This document shows positions 16,163-25,689 of a stretch of 64,000 bases of DNA, piece after piece. The position numbers and the translations under genes were made by a program. Source of the DNA: an uncultured Clostridia bacterium (GTDB taxonomy: Bacteria > Bacillota > Clostridia > Christensenellales > Borkfalkiaceae); assembly GCA_947625605.1 (NCBI GenBank), contig CANQOY010000002.1, forward strand, positions 1 to 64,000, read 5' to 3'. How positions within the stretch are numbered: the first letter of the stretch is position 1; each line of letters begins with the position of its first letter. The notes below the pieces were generated by a model, which saw only the letters and a program-made list of their open reading frames with translations, had not been told where the DNA came from and ran no database searches.

Positions 16163-17833
16163 CTATTTTGCGTTGCCCTTTCCCTGCCTTCTGAACACCA
16201 AAACGGTGAAGCTGTGCGGCGGGAGCGCCGCCGTGCGCGGCGCCGTGGGAGCGATCTCCCTCGGCACGATGCGATCGGGCGCCTCAGGCGTGTTCGCGGC
16301 GTCGAGCGGCGCATCCATGCAGATGACGCGGGTGAGCTCTCCGAAGTCGAAGTCCCCCTCCGCCTCGGCCGCGATCTCCGCGCCGCCGGAATTGATGATG
16401 CGCACGAAAGTGAACCCCTCGCGCGAGGAGGCGGAAACGCGAACGCTCTCGTCGTCCGCAGAGGCATTCAAGACGAAGTCTCCCGCGGATTGACGGCATA
16501 GCTTTTGGACATGGTACTGCCCGGAAGCGTAGGCGTGCGCCGCGTCAAAGGAGACGAGGGCGGGCAGACGCTGTGTGCGCCCCAGCCGCGCAAAGAGGGC
16601 CGCGTCCGCAGGAGACGGGTAGAGATCCGCGCCCTGCCCGCATTCTGTGAGGCGGACGGCCTCCCCGAGCGCATGGGCCCATGCGTCCGCCTGCGGGTCG
16701 GAAGCGCGCTCCGCGGGAGCGCGGAACGGGATGAGTTCGACGGAGGCGTCCCTTTCGCGGATCTCCCCCGCAAACCGCACGAAGCGCGCAGCGCGGGCGT
16801 CGTCGGTCGGGACGGCGATCGCTTTGAGCCCGAAGGCCGCGGGGTGCCCCAGCTCGGCGCGGATCTTCCCCCACATGGTGTCCGTGCCGCTGTTCGCAAA
16901 TTCGATCAGATCGAGCGCGTCCTGCACATAGGGCTCCAAGTCCTCTTCGAGGTCTTTTGAGCCACCCATGCCCAAGACAGGCACGGCAGTTGCGCCGAGA
17001 TACTCCGACAGGCGGAAGCATTCGAAGAACCCGATGCGCAGCGTCTGCCCGTCATGCGGATCGCCCCCTCGGAGCGCGTAGACGTTCCACCGATACGGCC
17101 TGCGCAGGGGCTCCCCCACCGAATCCTTCCAGCGGAAGCGGTTTTCCGCGCTGTCTGCGGCCGCCGCCCCCGGGAAGTACAGAACGTCCGGTTTGAGCTC
17201 GGTGAGCATCGACGCGAGGTCGCGGCGGAAGTACCCCAAAATCGCGTCCTCGGGCGTCACGGAGAAGCAATCGGCGTGTACCATGCCCGCCTTCGCGAGC
17301 GTAAAATGAAATTCCGCGCCCGAAACGTCCGCCTTGCTCTTGCACTTGAAGGAGTAGCGGCGCCACTTGCCGTCCGGCTTGACTTTCACCTTGCCCTCGA
17401 TGGCCGCGTTCTCTCCGTACAGCCCCGCATAGGCCGCACCGCGGTAGTCATACGAGCGCAGAAAGAAGGAGATCCTGTACTCCGTGCCCCGTTTGAGGGA
17501 GACGCCTCCGAACGCGCGGTTGCAGATCCCCGCGCCGTCCTCTGCGGCGACGACGCGCAGATAGTGCGGGTTCTCCGCATGCAGGGGGCGGTCCGTTTTG
17601 ACCTTTATCGCCGCGGCCGCCGCGTCCGGGAAGGGCACCCACGCGTATCCGTCCGGGGGCAAGACGACGCATCTTCCGTTCTCCGCGCGCACCTCCCGCC
17701 CCTCGAAGGCGGGATTCTCCAACAGCTCGGCGCAGAGGCCGCCGTCTATGGCGCAGTTCACGTCCTCCAAAACGACACCCGTCCCCCGCTTCGGGGAGGG
17801 CTGCCTTCCGTTTTCCGAAATAAAAATTTTCAT
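16163..17833 (-). CDS. GH51-like (alpha-L-arabinofuranosidase fold) protein lacking catalytic residues
   Basis: A 556-residue cytosolic protein (no signal peptide). The N-terminal EDVNCAIDGGLCAELLENPAFEGR, the sugar-binding-like region YRISFFLRSYDYRG, then LKPDVLYFPG, NRFRWKDSVGEPLRRPYRWN, IEFANSGTDTMWGKIRAELG and the late QYHVQKL all align in order with GH51 arabinofuranosidases. Where active enzymes have the acid/base Asn-Glu pair (KYIEIGNE), this protein reads LKAIAVPTDDAR, and the stretch that normally carries the nucleophile Glu (GEYA) is missing. Together with the reduced length this indicates a pseudoenzyme or sugar-binding relic. The ATG at 17833 follows CGGAGGAT. It lies 71 nt after the Na/Pi cotransporter gene and may share its transcript. 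Confidence 0.8.
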   Translation of the reverse strand: MKIFISENGRQPSPKRGTGVVLEDVNCAIDGGLCAELLENPAFEGREVRAENGRCVVLPPDGYAWVPFPDAAAAAIKVKTDRPLHAENPHYLRVVAAEDGAGICNRAFGGVSLKRGTEYRISFFLRSYDYRGAAYAGLYGENAAIEGKVKVKPDGKWRRYSFKCKSKADVSGAEFHFTLAKAGMVHADCFSVTPEDAILGYFRRDLASMLTELKPDVLYFPGAAAADSAENRFRWKDSVGEPLRRPYRWNVYALRGGDPHDGQTLRIGFFECFRLSEYLGATAVPVLGMGGSKDLEEDLEPYVQDALDLIEFANSGTDTMWGKIRAELGHPAAFGLKAIAVPTDDARAARFVRFAGEIRERDASVELIPFRAPAERASDPQADAWAHALGEAVRLTECGQGADLYPSPADAALFARLGRTQRLPALVSFDAAHAYASGQYHVQKLCRQSAGDFVLNASADDESVRVSASSREGFTFVRIINSGGAEIAAEAEGDFDFGELTRVICMDAPLDAANTPEAPDRIVPREIAPTAPRTAALPPHSFTVLVFRRQGKGNAK

Positions 17834-17904
17834 CGTCGATCCTCCGTTTTCCGTCCATGGTCCGCCTCTCCGGCGGGAGCGGACGAAACTCATTCAGACG
17901 AAAC

Positions 17905-19587
17905 TCAATCAATGGAATGCGCGATATAGGTGATGTGGTCCGCGGCGCGTTCGAGATTGCCGACGAGGTTGATGAACACGCCCGAATTCTGCGGCTGGCA
18001 CTTGCCCTCGTTGAGGCGCTTGATGTGCCGCTCGACGAGCGTCTTTCTGTCGGCGTCGATCTCGTCCTCGTAGGCGTCCACGGCCGCAAGAGAGGACTTA
18101 TCCCGTTCGAGAAACGCTTTCAGCGCGGCGGCGTACAGCTTCCCGATGCGGGCATACATCCCCTTGATCATCCCGATAAATTCGTCGGAGAACACGAGCG
18201 CGTCCTCCACATAGTGATAGGTATACTTCGTCACGTTGTCGGCGAGCTCCGCGATCCTCATGATGTCGTTGAGCACATAGTGCAGGGTGGAGACCGTCTT
18301 TTCCTCCTCCAAGGAGAGGGAGGAGCCCGAAAGTTTTACGAGATAGGAGACGCCGCGCTTGTTCGCCTCCGCAAGTTCGCCGATCATGGCGCGGATGCGC
18401 TCGTTTGCGGATTCGTCCTTGGCGAGGAAGGCGGCAAAGGAGGCGTCCAGCGTGTCCATGGAAAAGGCGAACACTTTGCCCGTCTCCTGATAGAGATATT
18501 CGAGGGCGACGGTCGGGCTGCGCATGAGGCGGTCGTCGAGATCCTCGAAGAGCGCGCTCGCCGCGGCGGCCGTCCCCTTCTCGGGCACGAGCCGCTCCGC
18601 GATCCACACGAACACCTTGACAAAGGGCAGAAAGAGCAGCGTATTGACGACGTTGAAGAGCGTGTGGAAGAAGGCGATCTGCATCCCCGGGGCCATGTCG
18701 AGCTCCCCGAGCTTCATGGAGCCCGCGGGGATCACGCCCGCGAGCACGGTATCGGCAAAGTCCCTCCACAGGACGAGGACGATCATGAAGATGACCGCGC
18801 CGAAGAGGTTGAACAGGAAGTGGATGAGCGCGGCGCGCTTGGCGTTGCGGGAGGCCCCGAGCGAAGAGATGAGCGCCGTGACGCAGGTGCCGATATTCGA
18901 GCCGATGATGATATAGAGCGCGGAGTTCCCGCCGCTCCCGATGACGAGCCCCGCCGAGACCATGGTGAGGATGATGGCGTTGACCGCCGTAGACGACTGC
19001 ACGAGCGCCGTCACCGCAATGCCGATGAGCAGGAGCAGCACGGGATTTTTAATGACTTGGAGCACCCCTTTGACGGCCTCGTATTCGGGGGTGCCCTTCC
19101 CGAACGTGAGCGCACCCGACATGAATTTGAGTCCGACGAAGATCAGCCCGAACGCAGCGATGATGTTGCCGACGGTGACGACCTTTTCCCGCTTGGAGAA
19201 CATCGTCATGAGCACGCCGACCGCCGCGAGGCAGACAAAGACGATCGTGAGGTCGGACCCGCCGAGCGCGATGACCCATGCGTTGAGCGTGGTCCCGATG
19301 TTCGCGCCCATGATGATGGCGGTCGCCTGAAAGAGCGTCATGATGCCCGCGTTGACGAGGCCGACGACCATGACGGTGGTGAATGCGGAACTCTGCCCGA
19401 GCACGGTGACGGCCGCCCCGATCCCGACGCCCGCAAAACGGCTCTTGGCCGTCCTGTTGAGCATCGTCTGCAACTTGCCGTGGGCGAGTTTCGTCATGTT
19501 TTCGGAGAGCATCCGCATGCCGACGAGGAAGGCGCCCATGCCCCCGAAGATCTGCAAGATGATTTTAACGATATCCCATGCGCTCAT
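17905..19587 (-). CDS. Na/Pi-cotransporter family protein with PhoU-like tail
   Basis: 560 residues, membrane domain first. The two inverted QSS repeats that mark the SLC34/NptA (PF02690) family are present: GQSSAFTTVMVVGLVNAGI (about residue 65) and VQSSTAVNAIILTMVSAGL (about 195). About eight to ten hydrophobic helices end near residue 325. The C-terminal 200 residues are helical and PhoU-like (LHYVLNDIMRIAELADNVTKY, NLVGNLERAADHITYIAH). Probable role: sodium-coupled phosphate transport; bacterial YjbB-type relatives have been linked to phosphate efflux. The start follows GGAAGAACCGT. It lies 88 nt downstream of parC. Confidence 0.9.
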   Translation of the reverse strand: MSAWDIVKIILQIFGGMGAFLVGMRMLSENMTKLAHGKLQTMLNRTAKSRFAGVGIGAAVTVLGQSSAFTTVMVVGLVNAGIMTLFQATAIIMGANIGTTLNAWVIALGGSDLTIVFVCLAAVGVLMTMFSKREKVVTVGNIIAAFGLIFVGLKFMSGALTFGKGTPEYEAVKGVLQVIKNPVLLLLIGIAVTALVQSSTAVNAIILTMVSAGLVIGSGGNSALYIIIGSNIGTCVTALISSLGASRNAKRAALIHFLFNLFGAVIFMIVLVLWRDFADTVLAGVIPAGSMKLGELDMAPGMQIAFFHTLFNVVNTLLFLPFVKVFVWIAERLVPEKGTAAAASALFEDLDDRLMRSPTVALEYLYQETGKVFAFSMDTLDASFAAFLAKDESANERIRAMIGELAEANKRGVSYLVKLSGSSLSLEEEKTVSTLHYVLNDIMRIAELADNVTKYTYHYVEDALVFSDEFIGMIKGMYARIGKLYAAALKAFLERDKSSLAAVDAYEDEIDADRKTLVERHIKRLNEGKCQPQNSGVFINLVGNLERAADHITYIAHSID

Positions 19588-19675
19588 ACGGTTCTTCCAA
19601 CTTCATGTTCCATTATATCCCTGTCTGCGGACGGCCATGCGTATTCCGTAAAAACGGAGCGGCAAACGGCCCGAT

Positions 19676-22114
19676 CTATTCCTCGTACTCCCTGTACTTC
19701 ATGGCAAAGACTTCGACGGCTTCCCACTTGACGTTTTTGAGAGGCCGCCCGCGCGTGTTCGTCGCGTCGATGGGCACATCTTCGGTCGGGATCTCGACCA
19801 TGGTACCCTCGTTTGTCGTCACGGCCAGCATATACGGCGCGGTGACGTACTCCGCGAAGATCACCTTTTCGCCCTTTAAGGAGGCGATCTGAACGCCCTT
19901 TCTGTAACGGGGAAGGGTGTCTACCTGCGCCGCGATGACGCGCTTCCACCTGCCGCCGGAGATCGCCACGACGATCTCCCCCTCCCCGTCGATCTGCGAG
20001 GCGAAGAGGACCTCGTCGCCCTCGTTCAGGTTCATGCCCTTTACGCCGCCCGCCACGCGGCCCTGTTCGGGGATGTCGTCCTTGCGTGCGTTGAGGCACA
20101 TGCCGCCCCGCGTGACGAAGAACACGGTAACACCCTCCTCCGCCGAATCGATCTGCACTTCGAGGAGGCTGTCGCCCTCGTTGAGGCGGATGGCGGTAAA
20201 GCTCGACTTGGAGAGATTGTATTCGCTGCGCGGCGTCTTTTTGAGCATCCCGCGCTTCGTGACGAAGAGCAAATTCCCCTCCGGGAAGGCCTTCAAAACG
20301 GACACGGGCCGCTCGCCCTTTTCGGCGTCCTCGAAGAGGTCGGAGAGGGCGTATCCGCTCTCGCCGAACTTCTTCATGCAATCCATGCCAAAGATGCGGT
20401 AGCAATTTCCGCGGTCCGAGAAGATGAGGACGAGCTCATCCGACATCACTCTTGCGCTCCGCACGACGACGGCGCTCTTTTTGGAATTGGCGGAGATCGT
20501 CTTGTTGGAGGAGAGGTAGTTCTTCTCGTTCACGCACTTGATCTTGCCGTCCGCCGTGATGACCATGAGGCAGGGAACGCCGGGCTCGCGAATGTCGTTG
20601 CGCTCGGGATCCGCCTCCTCCTCCGTCTGCACGAAGGTGGATCTGCGAGGCGTCTTGTACTTCTTTTTGATTTCGAGAAGCTCCTCTTTGACGACATTCA
20701 GCTGCATCCGCTGGGAGTTGACGATCGCGGTGAGCTTTTCGATGAGGATTTTGAGCGCTTTGAGCTCCTCTTCGAGCTTGAACACTTCCAGCTTGGTCAG
20801 GCGGGCGAGGCGCAGATCGAGGATCGCCTGCGCCTGCCGCTCGGAAAGCTCGAACCGCGCGCACAGTTTTTCCCTCGCGTCCGACGTGGACTCCGCCTGC
20901 TTGATGATGCGGATCACCTCGTCGATATTGCGCACCGCGATGATGAGTCCTTCGAGGATATGGCAGCGCTCCTTGGCCTGCGCAAGATCGAATTTGGTGC
21001 GGCGGAGCACGACGTCCCGCTGGTAATCCACATAGTATTTGATGATGTCGAGGAGGCCGAGCTGGACGGGTTTGCCCTTTGCGATGGCCACCATGTTCAT
21101 GCCGAACGTGACTTCGAGGTCGGTGTATTTATAGAGCGCTTTGAGGAGGGCGGGGATATCGGTATCCCCCTTGACCTCCACGACGGCGCGCATGCCCACG
21201 CGGTCGGATTCGTCCGTCACGCGGACCACGCCCGCAAGCTGCTCCTTCTTCTCCTCCCGCAGTTCCGCGATCTTGCGCAGAAGAGCGGACTTGTTGACCT
21301 GATAGGGAAGCTCGTAGATGATGATGTTCTTCCGGTCGGCGTCACCGGGCTCCACGCGGATCTTCGCGCGCAGCGTAATTCGCCCTCTGCCCGTCTGGTA
21401 CGCCTGCATGAGCTCGCCCGCAATGATATATCCCCCCGTCGGAAAGTCGGGCGCGGGGATGTGCTTCATCATGGAGACGAGATCGATCCTCGGGTTGTCG
21501 ATATAGGCCACCACGCCGTCGATCGCCTCGGCAAGGTTATGCGGCGGGATGTTGGTCGCGAGCCCGACGGCGATGCCCGACGCGCCGTTGACGAGCAGGT
21601 TGGGGAAGCGCCCGGGCAGCATGTCCGGCTCTTTGAGGGAATCGTCGAAGTTGAGGGAGAAGGGAACGGTATTCTTGTCGATGTCGCGCAGAAGTTCCAG
21701 CGCGAGGGGTTCGAGGCGCGCCTCGGTATAGCGCATGGCGGCCGCGGGGTCGCCGTCCACCGAGCCGAAATTCCCGTGCCCGTTGACGAGGGTGCGCCCC
21801 ATGTTGAAGTCCTGCGCCATGCGGACCATGGCGTCGTACACCGAGGAATCGCCGTGCGGATGGTACTTGCCCATACAGTCGCCGACGATGCGCGCGGATT
21901 TCTTGTGCGGCTTATCCGGCGTGAGCCCCATCTCGGACATGGTATAGAGTATTCGCCTCTGAACGGGTTTCAGCCCGTCCTCCACGCGCGGCAGAGCGCG
22001 GTCGAGAATGACGAACTCCGCATAGGGCAGCATGGAGGCGGGGAGCACTTCTTCGAGGGGAGTTACGAACAGTTGGCCCTGCGGCTCTGCGGGCGGCGTA
22101 TCAGTCTTCTTCAT
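19676..22114 (-). CDS. parC: Type IIA topoisomerase subunit A (topoisomerase IV ParC-like)
   Basis: 812 residues. The breakage-reunion domain has the catalytic tyrosine in [10 protein letters not shown] and the quinolone region [18 protein letters not shown]. The C-terminal beta-pinwheel blades are present ([24 protein letters not shown]). The first blade, where gyrase has the GyrA box QRRGGRG, reads [12 protein letters not shown], so negative supercoiling is unlikely and the decatenase ParC is the better call; a divergent gyrase cannot be excluded from sequence alone. The start overlaps the end of parE by 14 bp, so the subunits are co-translated. Confidence 0.9.
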   Translation of the reverse strand: MKKTDTPPAEPQGQLFVTPLEEVLPASMLPYAEFVILDRALPRVEDGLKPVQRRILYTMSEMGLTPDKPHKKSARIVGDCMGKYHPHGDSSVYDAMVRMAQDFNMGRTLVNGHGNFGSVDGDPAAAMRYTEARLEPLALELLRDIDKNTVPFSLNFDDSLKEPDMLPGRFPNLLVNGASGIAVGLATNIPPHNLAEAIDGVVAYIDNPRIDLVSMMKHIPAPDFPTGGYIIAGELMQAYQTGRGRITLRAKIRVEPGDADRKNIIIYELPYQVNKSALLRKIAELREEKKEQLAGVVRVTDESDRVGMRAVVEVKGDTDIPALLKALYKYTDLEVTFGMNMVAIAKGKPVQLGLLDIIKYYVDYQRDVVLRRTKFDLAQAKERCHILEGLIIAVRNIDEVIRIIKQAESTSDAREKLCARFELSERQAQAILDLRLARLTKLEVFKLEEELKALKILIEKLTAIVNSQRMQLNVVKEELLEIKKKYKTPRRSTFVQTEEEADPERNDIREPGVPCLMVITADGKIKCVNEKNYLSSNKTISANSKKSAVVVRSARVMSDELVLIFSDRGNCYRIFGMDCMKKFGESGYALSDLFEDAEKGERPVSVLKAFPEGNLLFVTKRGMLKKTPRSEYNLSKSSFTAIRLNEGDSLLEVQIDSAEEGVTVFFVTRGGMCLNARKDDIPEQGRVAGGVKGMNLNEGDEVLFASQIDGEGEIVVAISGGRWKRVIAAQVDTLPRYRKGVQIASLKGEKVIFAEYVTAPYMLAVTTNEGTMVEIPTEDVPIDATNTRGRPLKNVKWEAVEVFAMKYREYEE

Positions 22115-24161
22115 CGTTCGTCTCCTTCTTGAATTTTACGCGCTCCATGAATGCGTCCTGCTTGTTGAAGTTCGCGTTGCGGTTGAGGAATTCCTTGCGC
22201 CCCTCCACCTTGTCGCCCATGAGCGTGGTGATCATATCCTCGGCAGCGACGGCGTCCTCCAACGTGACCTGCGTGAGGTTGCGCCGCGCGGGATCCATCG
22301 TCGTAGACCAGAGCTGTTCCGCGCTCATCTCGCCCAGCCCCTTGTAGCGCTGGATGAGGTATCCCCTCCCCACTTTCTCGATCTTCTTCTGCAATTCCGC
22401 GTCGTCATAGGCGTATTCCTCGATGCTCGTGTTCTGCTTATAGACCTTGTACAGGGGGGGCATGCCTATGTATACATGCCCCGCAGAGACGAGCGGGCGC
22501 ATATAGCGGAAGAAGAACGTGAGGAGGATGCAGCGGATATGGAACCCGTCCTGATCGGCATCCGAGAGGATGATGACTTTATGATAGTTGAGCTTGTCCG
22601 GGTTGAAATCGTTGCCGATCCCGGCGCCGAGCGCAGAAATGATGGTGCGGATCTCCTCGTTGGCGAGCACCTGATCGAGGCGCTTCTTCTCCACGTTGAG
22701 CGGCTTGCCGCGCAGGGGCAGAATGGATTGGAACTGCCGCACGCGGGCCTGTTTGGCGGTGCCGCCGGCCGAGTCGCCCTCCACGATGAAGAGCTCGTTG
22801 AGCTCGGGTTTCTTGCCCGAACAGGCCGCAAGTTTCCCGACGAGCTGCAAGCCGTCGATGCTGTTCTTGGCCCGCGCCGTCTCCTTGGCCTGCCTTGCCG
22901 CAACGCGCACGCGCATCGCGCCCTGCGCCTTCTTGATGATCTCCTCGAAGGCCTTGCGGTACTTGGCGTCCGCGGCGATCTTCCTGAGCCCCTCCACGAC
23001 GACGCTCTCGACGGGCGCACGCGCCTCGGGATTCCCGAGCTTGGTCTTGGTCTGCCCCTCGAACTGCACGTTCTTCATCTTGACGGAGAGTACCGCCGTG
23101 AGCCCCTCGCGGAAGTCGTCGCCGAGGAAATTGGGATCCTTCTCTTTGAGAAGTTTATTGTCGCGCGCGTAATCGTTGAGCATGCGGGTGAGGCCGCCGC
23201 GGAACCCCATCTCGTGGAATCCCCCCTCGGGCGTGGGGATGTTGTTGACAAAGGAGAAGAGGCTCTCCGTGAACTCCGAGGTGTGCTGGATGGAAAATTC
23301 GACGAGGATCCCGTCCTTTTCGGCACGGTAGTAGAGCGGCTTGGAATACAGCTTGTTCTTCCCCTCGTTGAGATAGGAGACGAAGTCGGAGATGCCCCCG
23401 TCGTAGCGGTACTTGACGGAGTGCGGCTGCGTGCCCATGAGGTCGAGCTGCACGTTCTCCTGTTCGCCGCCGCCCGCGGCGACATACTCGTTCTCGGTGA
23501 TCCGCTCGTCCGTGAGTGTGATGGTGACGCCGCGGTTGAGAAAGGCCAGCTCGTTGAGCCGCCGCTCGATGGTGCTCAAAGAAAACTCCGTCGTGGAGAA
23601 CACGGCGTCGTCCGGCATGAAGTGCACGAACGTACCGTGCCGCTTGGTCCGCTGCTTGGTGTTGACGAGCGGACCCGTCGGGATCCCCGATTCATACTTT
23701 TTCTTCGCCTTGTCGTAGTAGGAATGAAATTGCATCTCCCACGTGGTCCCGTCCCGCATGACGCGCACTTTGAGCCACTTGGAGAGCGCGTTGGTGACGG
23801 AGGCCCCCACGCCGTGCAGGCCGCCCGAGAAGGAATAGTTGTGTTCGTCGAACTTGCCGCCCGCATGGAGCTGGGTGAATACGACCTGTACGCCCGAGAC
23901 CTTCGTCTTGGGGTGGATGTCTGTGGGGATGCCGCGCCCGTTGTCCTCCACGGAGACGCTCCCGTCCCGGTAGAGATGCACGTCGATGGCGTCCGCATAG
24001 CCGTTCGCGGCCTCGTCGATGGCGTTGTCCACGATCTCCCAAAGAATGTGATGGAGCCCGCGCGGGCCCGTTGAGCCGATATACATGCCCGGGCGCAGCC
24101 GCACGGCGTCTAAGCCTTCGAGAATGGTCAGATCCCTCGCGTCATAATGATTCGCAGCCAT
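22101..24161 (-). CDS. parE: Type IIA topoisomerase subunit B (topoisomerase IV ParE-like)
   Basis: 686 residues. GHKL ATPase domain: [27 protein letters not shown] and [22 protein letters not shown] domain: [19 protein letters not shown] and [12 protein letters not shown] terminus: [23 protein letters not shown]. The track frame is 256 codons too long; the ATG at 24161 follows CGAGGTAGCT and starts the canonical [30 protein letters not shown] sequence. It forms an operon with parC, from a promoter 35 nt upstream. GyrB and ParE are hard to separate on this sequence; the partner subunit suggests ParE. Confidence 0.9.
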   Translation of the reverse strand: MAANHYDARDLTILEGLDAVRLRPGMYIGSTGPRGLHHILWEIVDNAIDEAANGYADAIDVHLYRDGSVSVEDNGRGIPTDIHPKTKVSGVQVVFTQLHAGGKFDEHNYSFSGGLHGVGASVTNALSKWLKVRVMRDGTTWEMQFHSYYDKAKKKYESGIPTGPLVNTKQRTKRHGTFVHFMPDDAVFSTTEFSLSTIERRLNELAFLNRGVTITLTDERITENEYVAAGGGEQENVQLDLMGTQPHSVKYRYDGGISDFVSYLNEGKNKLYSKPLYYRAEKDGILVEFSIQHTSEFTESLFSFVNNIPTPEGGFHEMGFRGGLTRMLNDYARDNKLLKEKDPNFLGDDFREGLTAVLSVKMKNVQFEGQTKTKLGNPEARAPVESVVVEGLRKIAADAKYRKAFEEIIKKAQGAMRVRVAARQAKETARAKNSIDGLQLVGKLAACSGKKPELNELFIVEGDSAGGTAKQARVRQFQSILPLRGKPLNVEKKRLDQVLANEEIRTIISALGAGIGNDFNPDKLNYHKVIILSDADQDGFHIRCILLTFFFRYMRPLVSAGHVYIGMPPLYKVYKQNTSIEEYAYDDAELQKKIEKVGRGYLIQRYKGLGEMSAEQLWSTTMDPARRNLTQVTLEDAVAAEDMITTLMGDKVEGRKEFLNRNANFNKQDAFMERVKFKKETNDEED

Positions 24162-24195
24162 AGCTACCTCGTAAAAGTTATAAACTTCCGAGTAT

Positions 24196-24224
24196 ATTGT
24201 ACCACAGGTTGTGGCCGAATGCAA
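24196..24224 (-). promoter_or_regulatory. Promoter of parE-parC
   Basis: TTGCAT, 17-bp spacer ending CTGTGG, TACAAT on the minus strand. It is divergent from the rubrerythrin promoter about 85 bp away. Confidence 0.75.
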
Positions 24225-24309
24225 GTATTTTCCCGCATTTTGCGGTACGTTGTCGATACGGCGGGGACGGGAACGCAAAAAATCGCGGGCGCGCGTTCGC
24301 GATTCCCTC

Positions 24310-24338
24310 TTGACAGACGCGCTTTTTTCTGCTACACT
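24310..24338 (+). promoter_or_regulatory. Promoter of rubrerythrin
   Basis: TTGACA, 17-bp spacer beginning GACGCGC, TACACT, followed 42 nt later by the start codon with AAAGGAG in between. Confidence 0.8.
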
Positions 24339-24380
24339 GTTCGCGCAGTCGTAAGAACTGACAAAAAAGGAGAATGCGGT

Positions 24381-24926
24381 ATGGAAAAGAGAAATCCCTA
24401 TGCGGGCACAAAGACGGAAAAGAACCTTTGGGAGGCCTTCGCGGGCGAATCGCAGGCGAGAAACAAGTATACATACTTTGCCTCGGTCGCAAAGAAAGCG
24501 GGCTATGAACAGATCGCCGAACTCTTTCTGAAAACGGCGGAAAACGAAAAGGAACACGCCAAGCTCTGGTTCAAGGCGCTCGGCGAACTCGGCACGACGG
24601 AGGAGAATCTGCTTGCCGCCGCCGAGGGAGAAAACGCAGAGTGGACGGACATGTACGACCGCATGGCGCGCGAGGCCGAAGAGGAGGGCTTCCACGCGCT
24701 CGCGGCGCAGTTCAGGGGGGTCGCCGCCATCGAAAAGGCGCATGAGGAGAGATACCGCGCCCTTCTGCACAACGTCGAGGCCAAGCAGGTCTTTGAGAAG
24801 AGCGGCGTTACGGTGTGGGAATGCAGAAACTGCGGGCACATCGTCGTCGGGACGAAGGCGCCCGAGGTCTGCCCCGTCTGCAATCATCCGCAGAGCTACT
24901 TCGAAGTGAAGAAAGAAAATTATTGA
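24381..24926 (+). CDS. rbr: Rubrerythrin
   Basis: A 181-residue rubrerythrin: a four-helix diiron domain with paired E-x6-Y/E-x2-H motifs ([59 protein letters not shown]) and a C-terminal rubredoxin Fe(SCys)4 domain ([11 protein letters not shown]...EVCPVCNH). It reduces hydrogen peroxide in the cytosol of anaerobes with electrons from rubredoxin or NADH oxidoreductases. The ATG at 24381 follows AAAAAAGGAGAATGCGGT; the track extends 78 codons upstream through the promoter. Monocistronic with a strong terminator. Confidence 0.96.
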   Translation: MEKRNPYAGTKTEKNLWEAFAGESQARNKYTYFASVAKKAGYEQIAELFLKTAENEKEHAKLWFKALGELGTTEENLLAAAEGENAEWTDMYDRMAREAEEEGFHALAAQFRGVAAIEKAHEERYRALLHNVEAKQVFEKSGVTVWECRNCGHIVVGTKAPEVCPVCNHPQSYFEVKKENY

Positions 24927-24940
24927 CACTTTTCATGAAG

Positions 24941-24976
24941 AGCTCCCCGCGTACCCCGCGGGGAGCTTTTCTTTTT
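24941..24976 (+). terminator. Intrinsic terminator of rubrerythrin
   Basis: A perfect 11-bp stem AGCTCCCCGCG/CGCGGGGAGCT with a 5-nt loop, followed by TTTTCTTTTT. Confidence 0.9.
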
Positions 24977-25009
24977 ACGGCCGCGGCCGAAGAAAAAAGA
25001 CGGTGAAAT

Positions 25010-25684
25010 TCACCGCCCGATCAGCTGCATCGCCTCTTCGTAGTTGCGCGCAACGTCGCCGCGATAGCCCGTCGGCGCGCCCGAAGGCGCAAACAGGATA
25101 AAATCCACGCCCAGCACTTTTGCGCATACCATGTCCGAGGTCAAGCTGTCGCCGAGCCATACGGCGCGCTCCCGCCGAAAGGCGGGGATCTGCGAGGCGA
25201 CGCGGTCCGCAAAGGCCTTCGACGGCTTGTCGCACCCCATTTCTTCCGAAATGAACGTCCCCGCGAAATAGGGCCCGAAGCCCGCAAGGCGGATATGGCT
25301 GCGCTGGATCGCCGTCCCGCCGTTGGTGACGAGATATGCGCGGCCGCGCGCGGAGAGCTCTTTTAAGAACTCCGCCGCCCCGCGGTAGGGATAGCAGATC
25401 CCCTCAAACCCCGCAAGATACCGCTCGGAGACCGCACGGGCGTCCGCCTCGATCCCCTCCTCGGCAAAGAGCGTCTCAAAGCGTAGCACTTTCAGCCGCT
25501 CGCGGGAGAGCTCTCCCCGTTCGAGCGCCTGCCAGAGCGCGTCGTTGACGGCATGGAAGCGCCGCAGGATCTCTTCGCTTGCGGGGAGCGAGAAGGCGCG
25601 CAGCGTGGCAAGCAGGTTCTCCCGCTCCGCCGCGGAAAAGTCGAGCAGTGTTCCGTCCAAATCCAGAAGAAAGATCTCTTTCAT
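25010..25684 (-). CDS. HAD-family phosphatase, YjjG/YfnB type
   Basis: A 224-residue HAD-IA phosphatase. Motif I DLDGTLLDF, motif II LVTNGG, motif III lysine in SEEMGCDKPSKAF and motif IV GDSLTSDM are present. The SEExGxxKP and GDSLTSDM wording is that of the YjjG/YfnB group, which dephosphorylates pyrimidine nucleoside monophosphates, including non-canonical ones. The ATG at 25684 sits 10 nt after GGAGG; the track start is a TTG that is too close to it. It begins 5 bp past the helD stop and is probably the second gene of that transcript. Confidence 0.9.
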   Translation of the reverse strand: MKEIFLLDLDGTLLDFSAAERENLLATLRAFSLPASEEILRRFHAVNDALWQALERGELSRERLKVLRFETLFAEEGIEADARAVSERYLAGFEGICYPYRGAAEFLKELSARGRAYLVTNGGTAIQRSHIRLAGFGPYFAGTFISEEMGCDKPSKAFADRVASQIPAFRRERAVWLGDSLTSDMVCAKVLGVDFILFAPSGAPTGYRGDVARNYEEAMQLIGR

Positions 25685-25689
25685 CGCCG

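Noticed and set aside
19676-24161. DNA gyrase (gyrA/gyrB) instead of topoisomerase IV
   Set aside because: The first C-terminal blade lacks the GyrA box; not absolute, so the ParC/ParE names carry moderate confidence.
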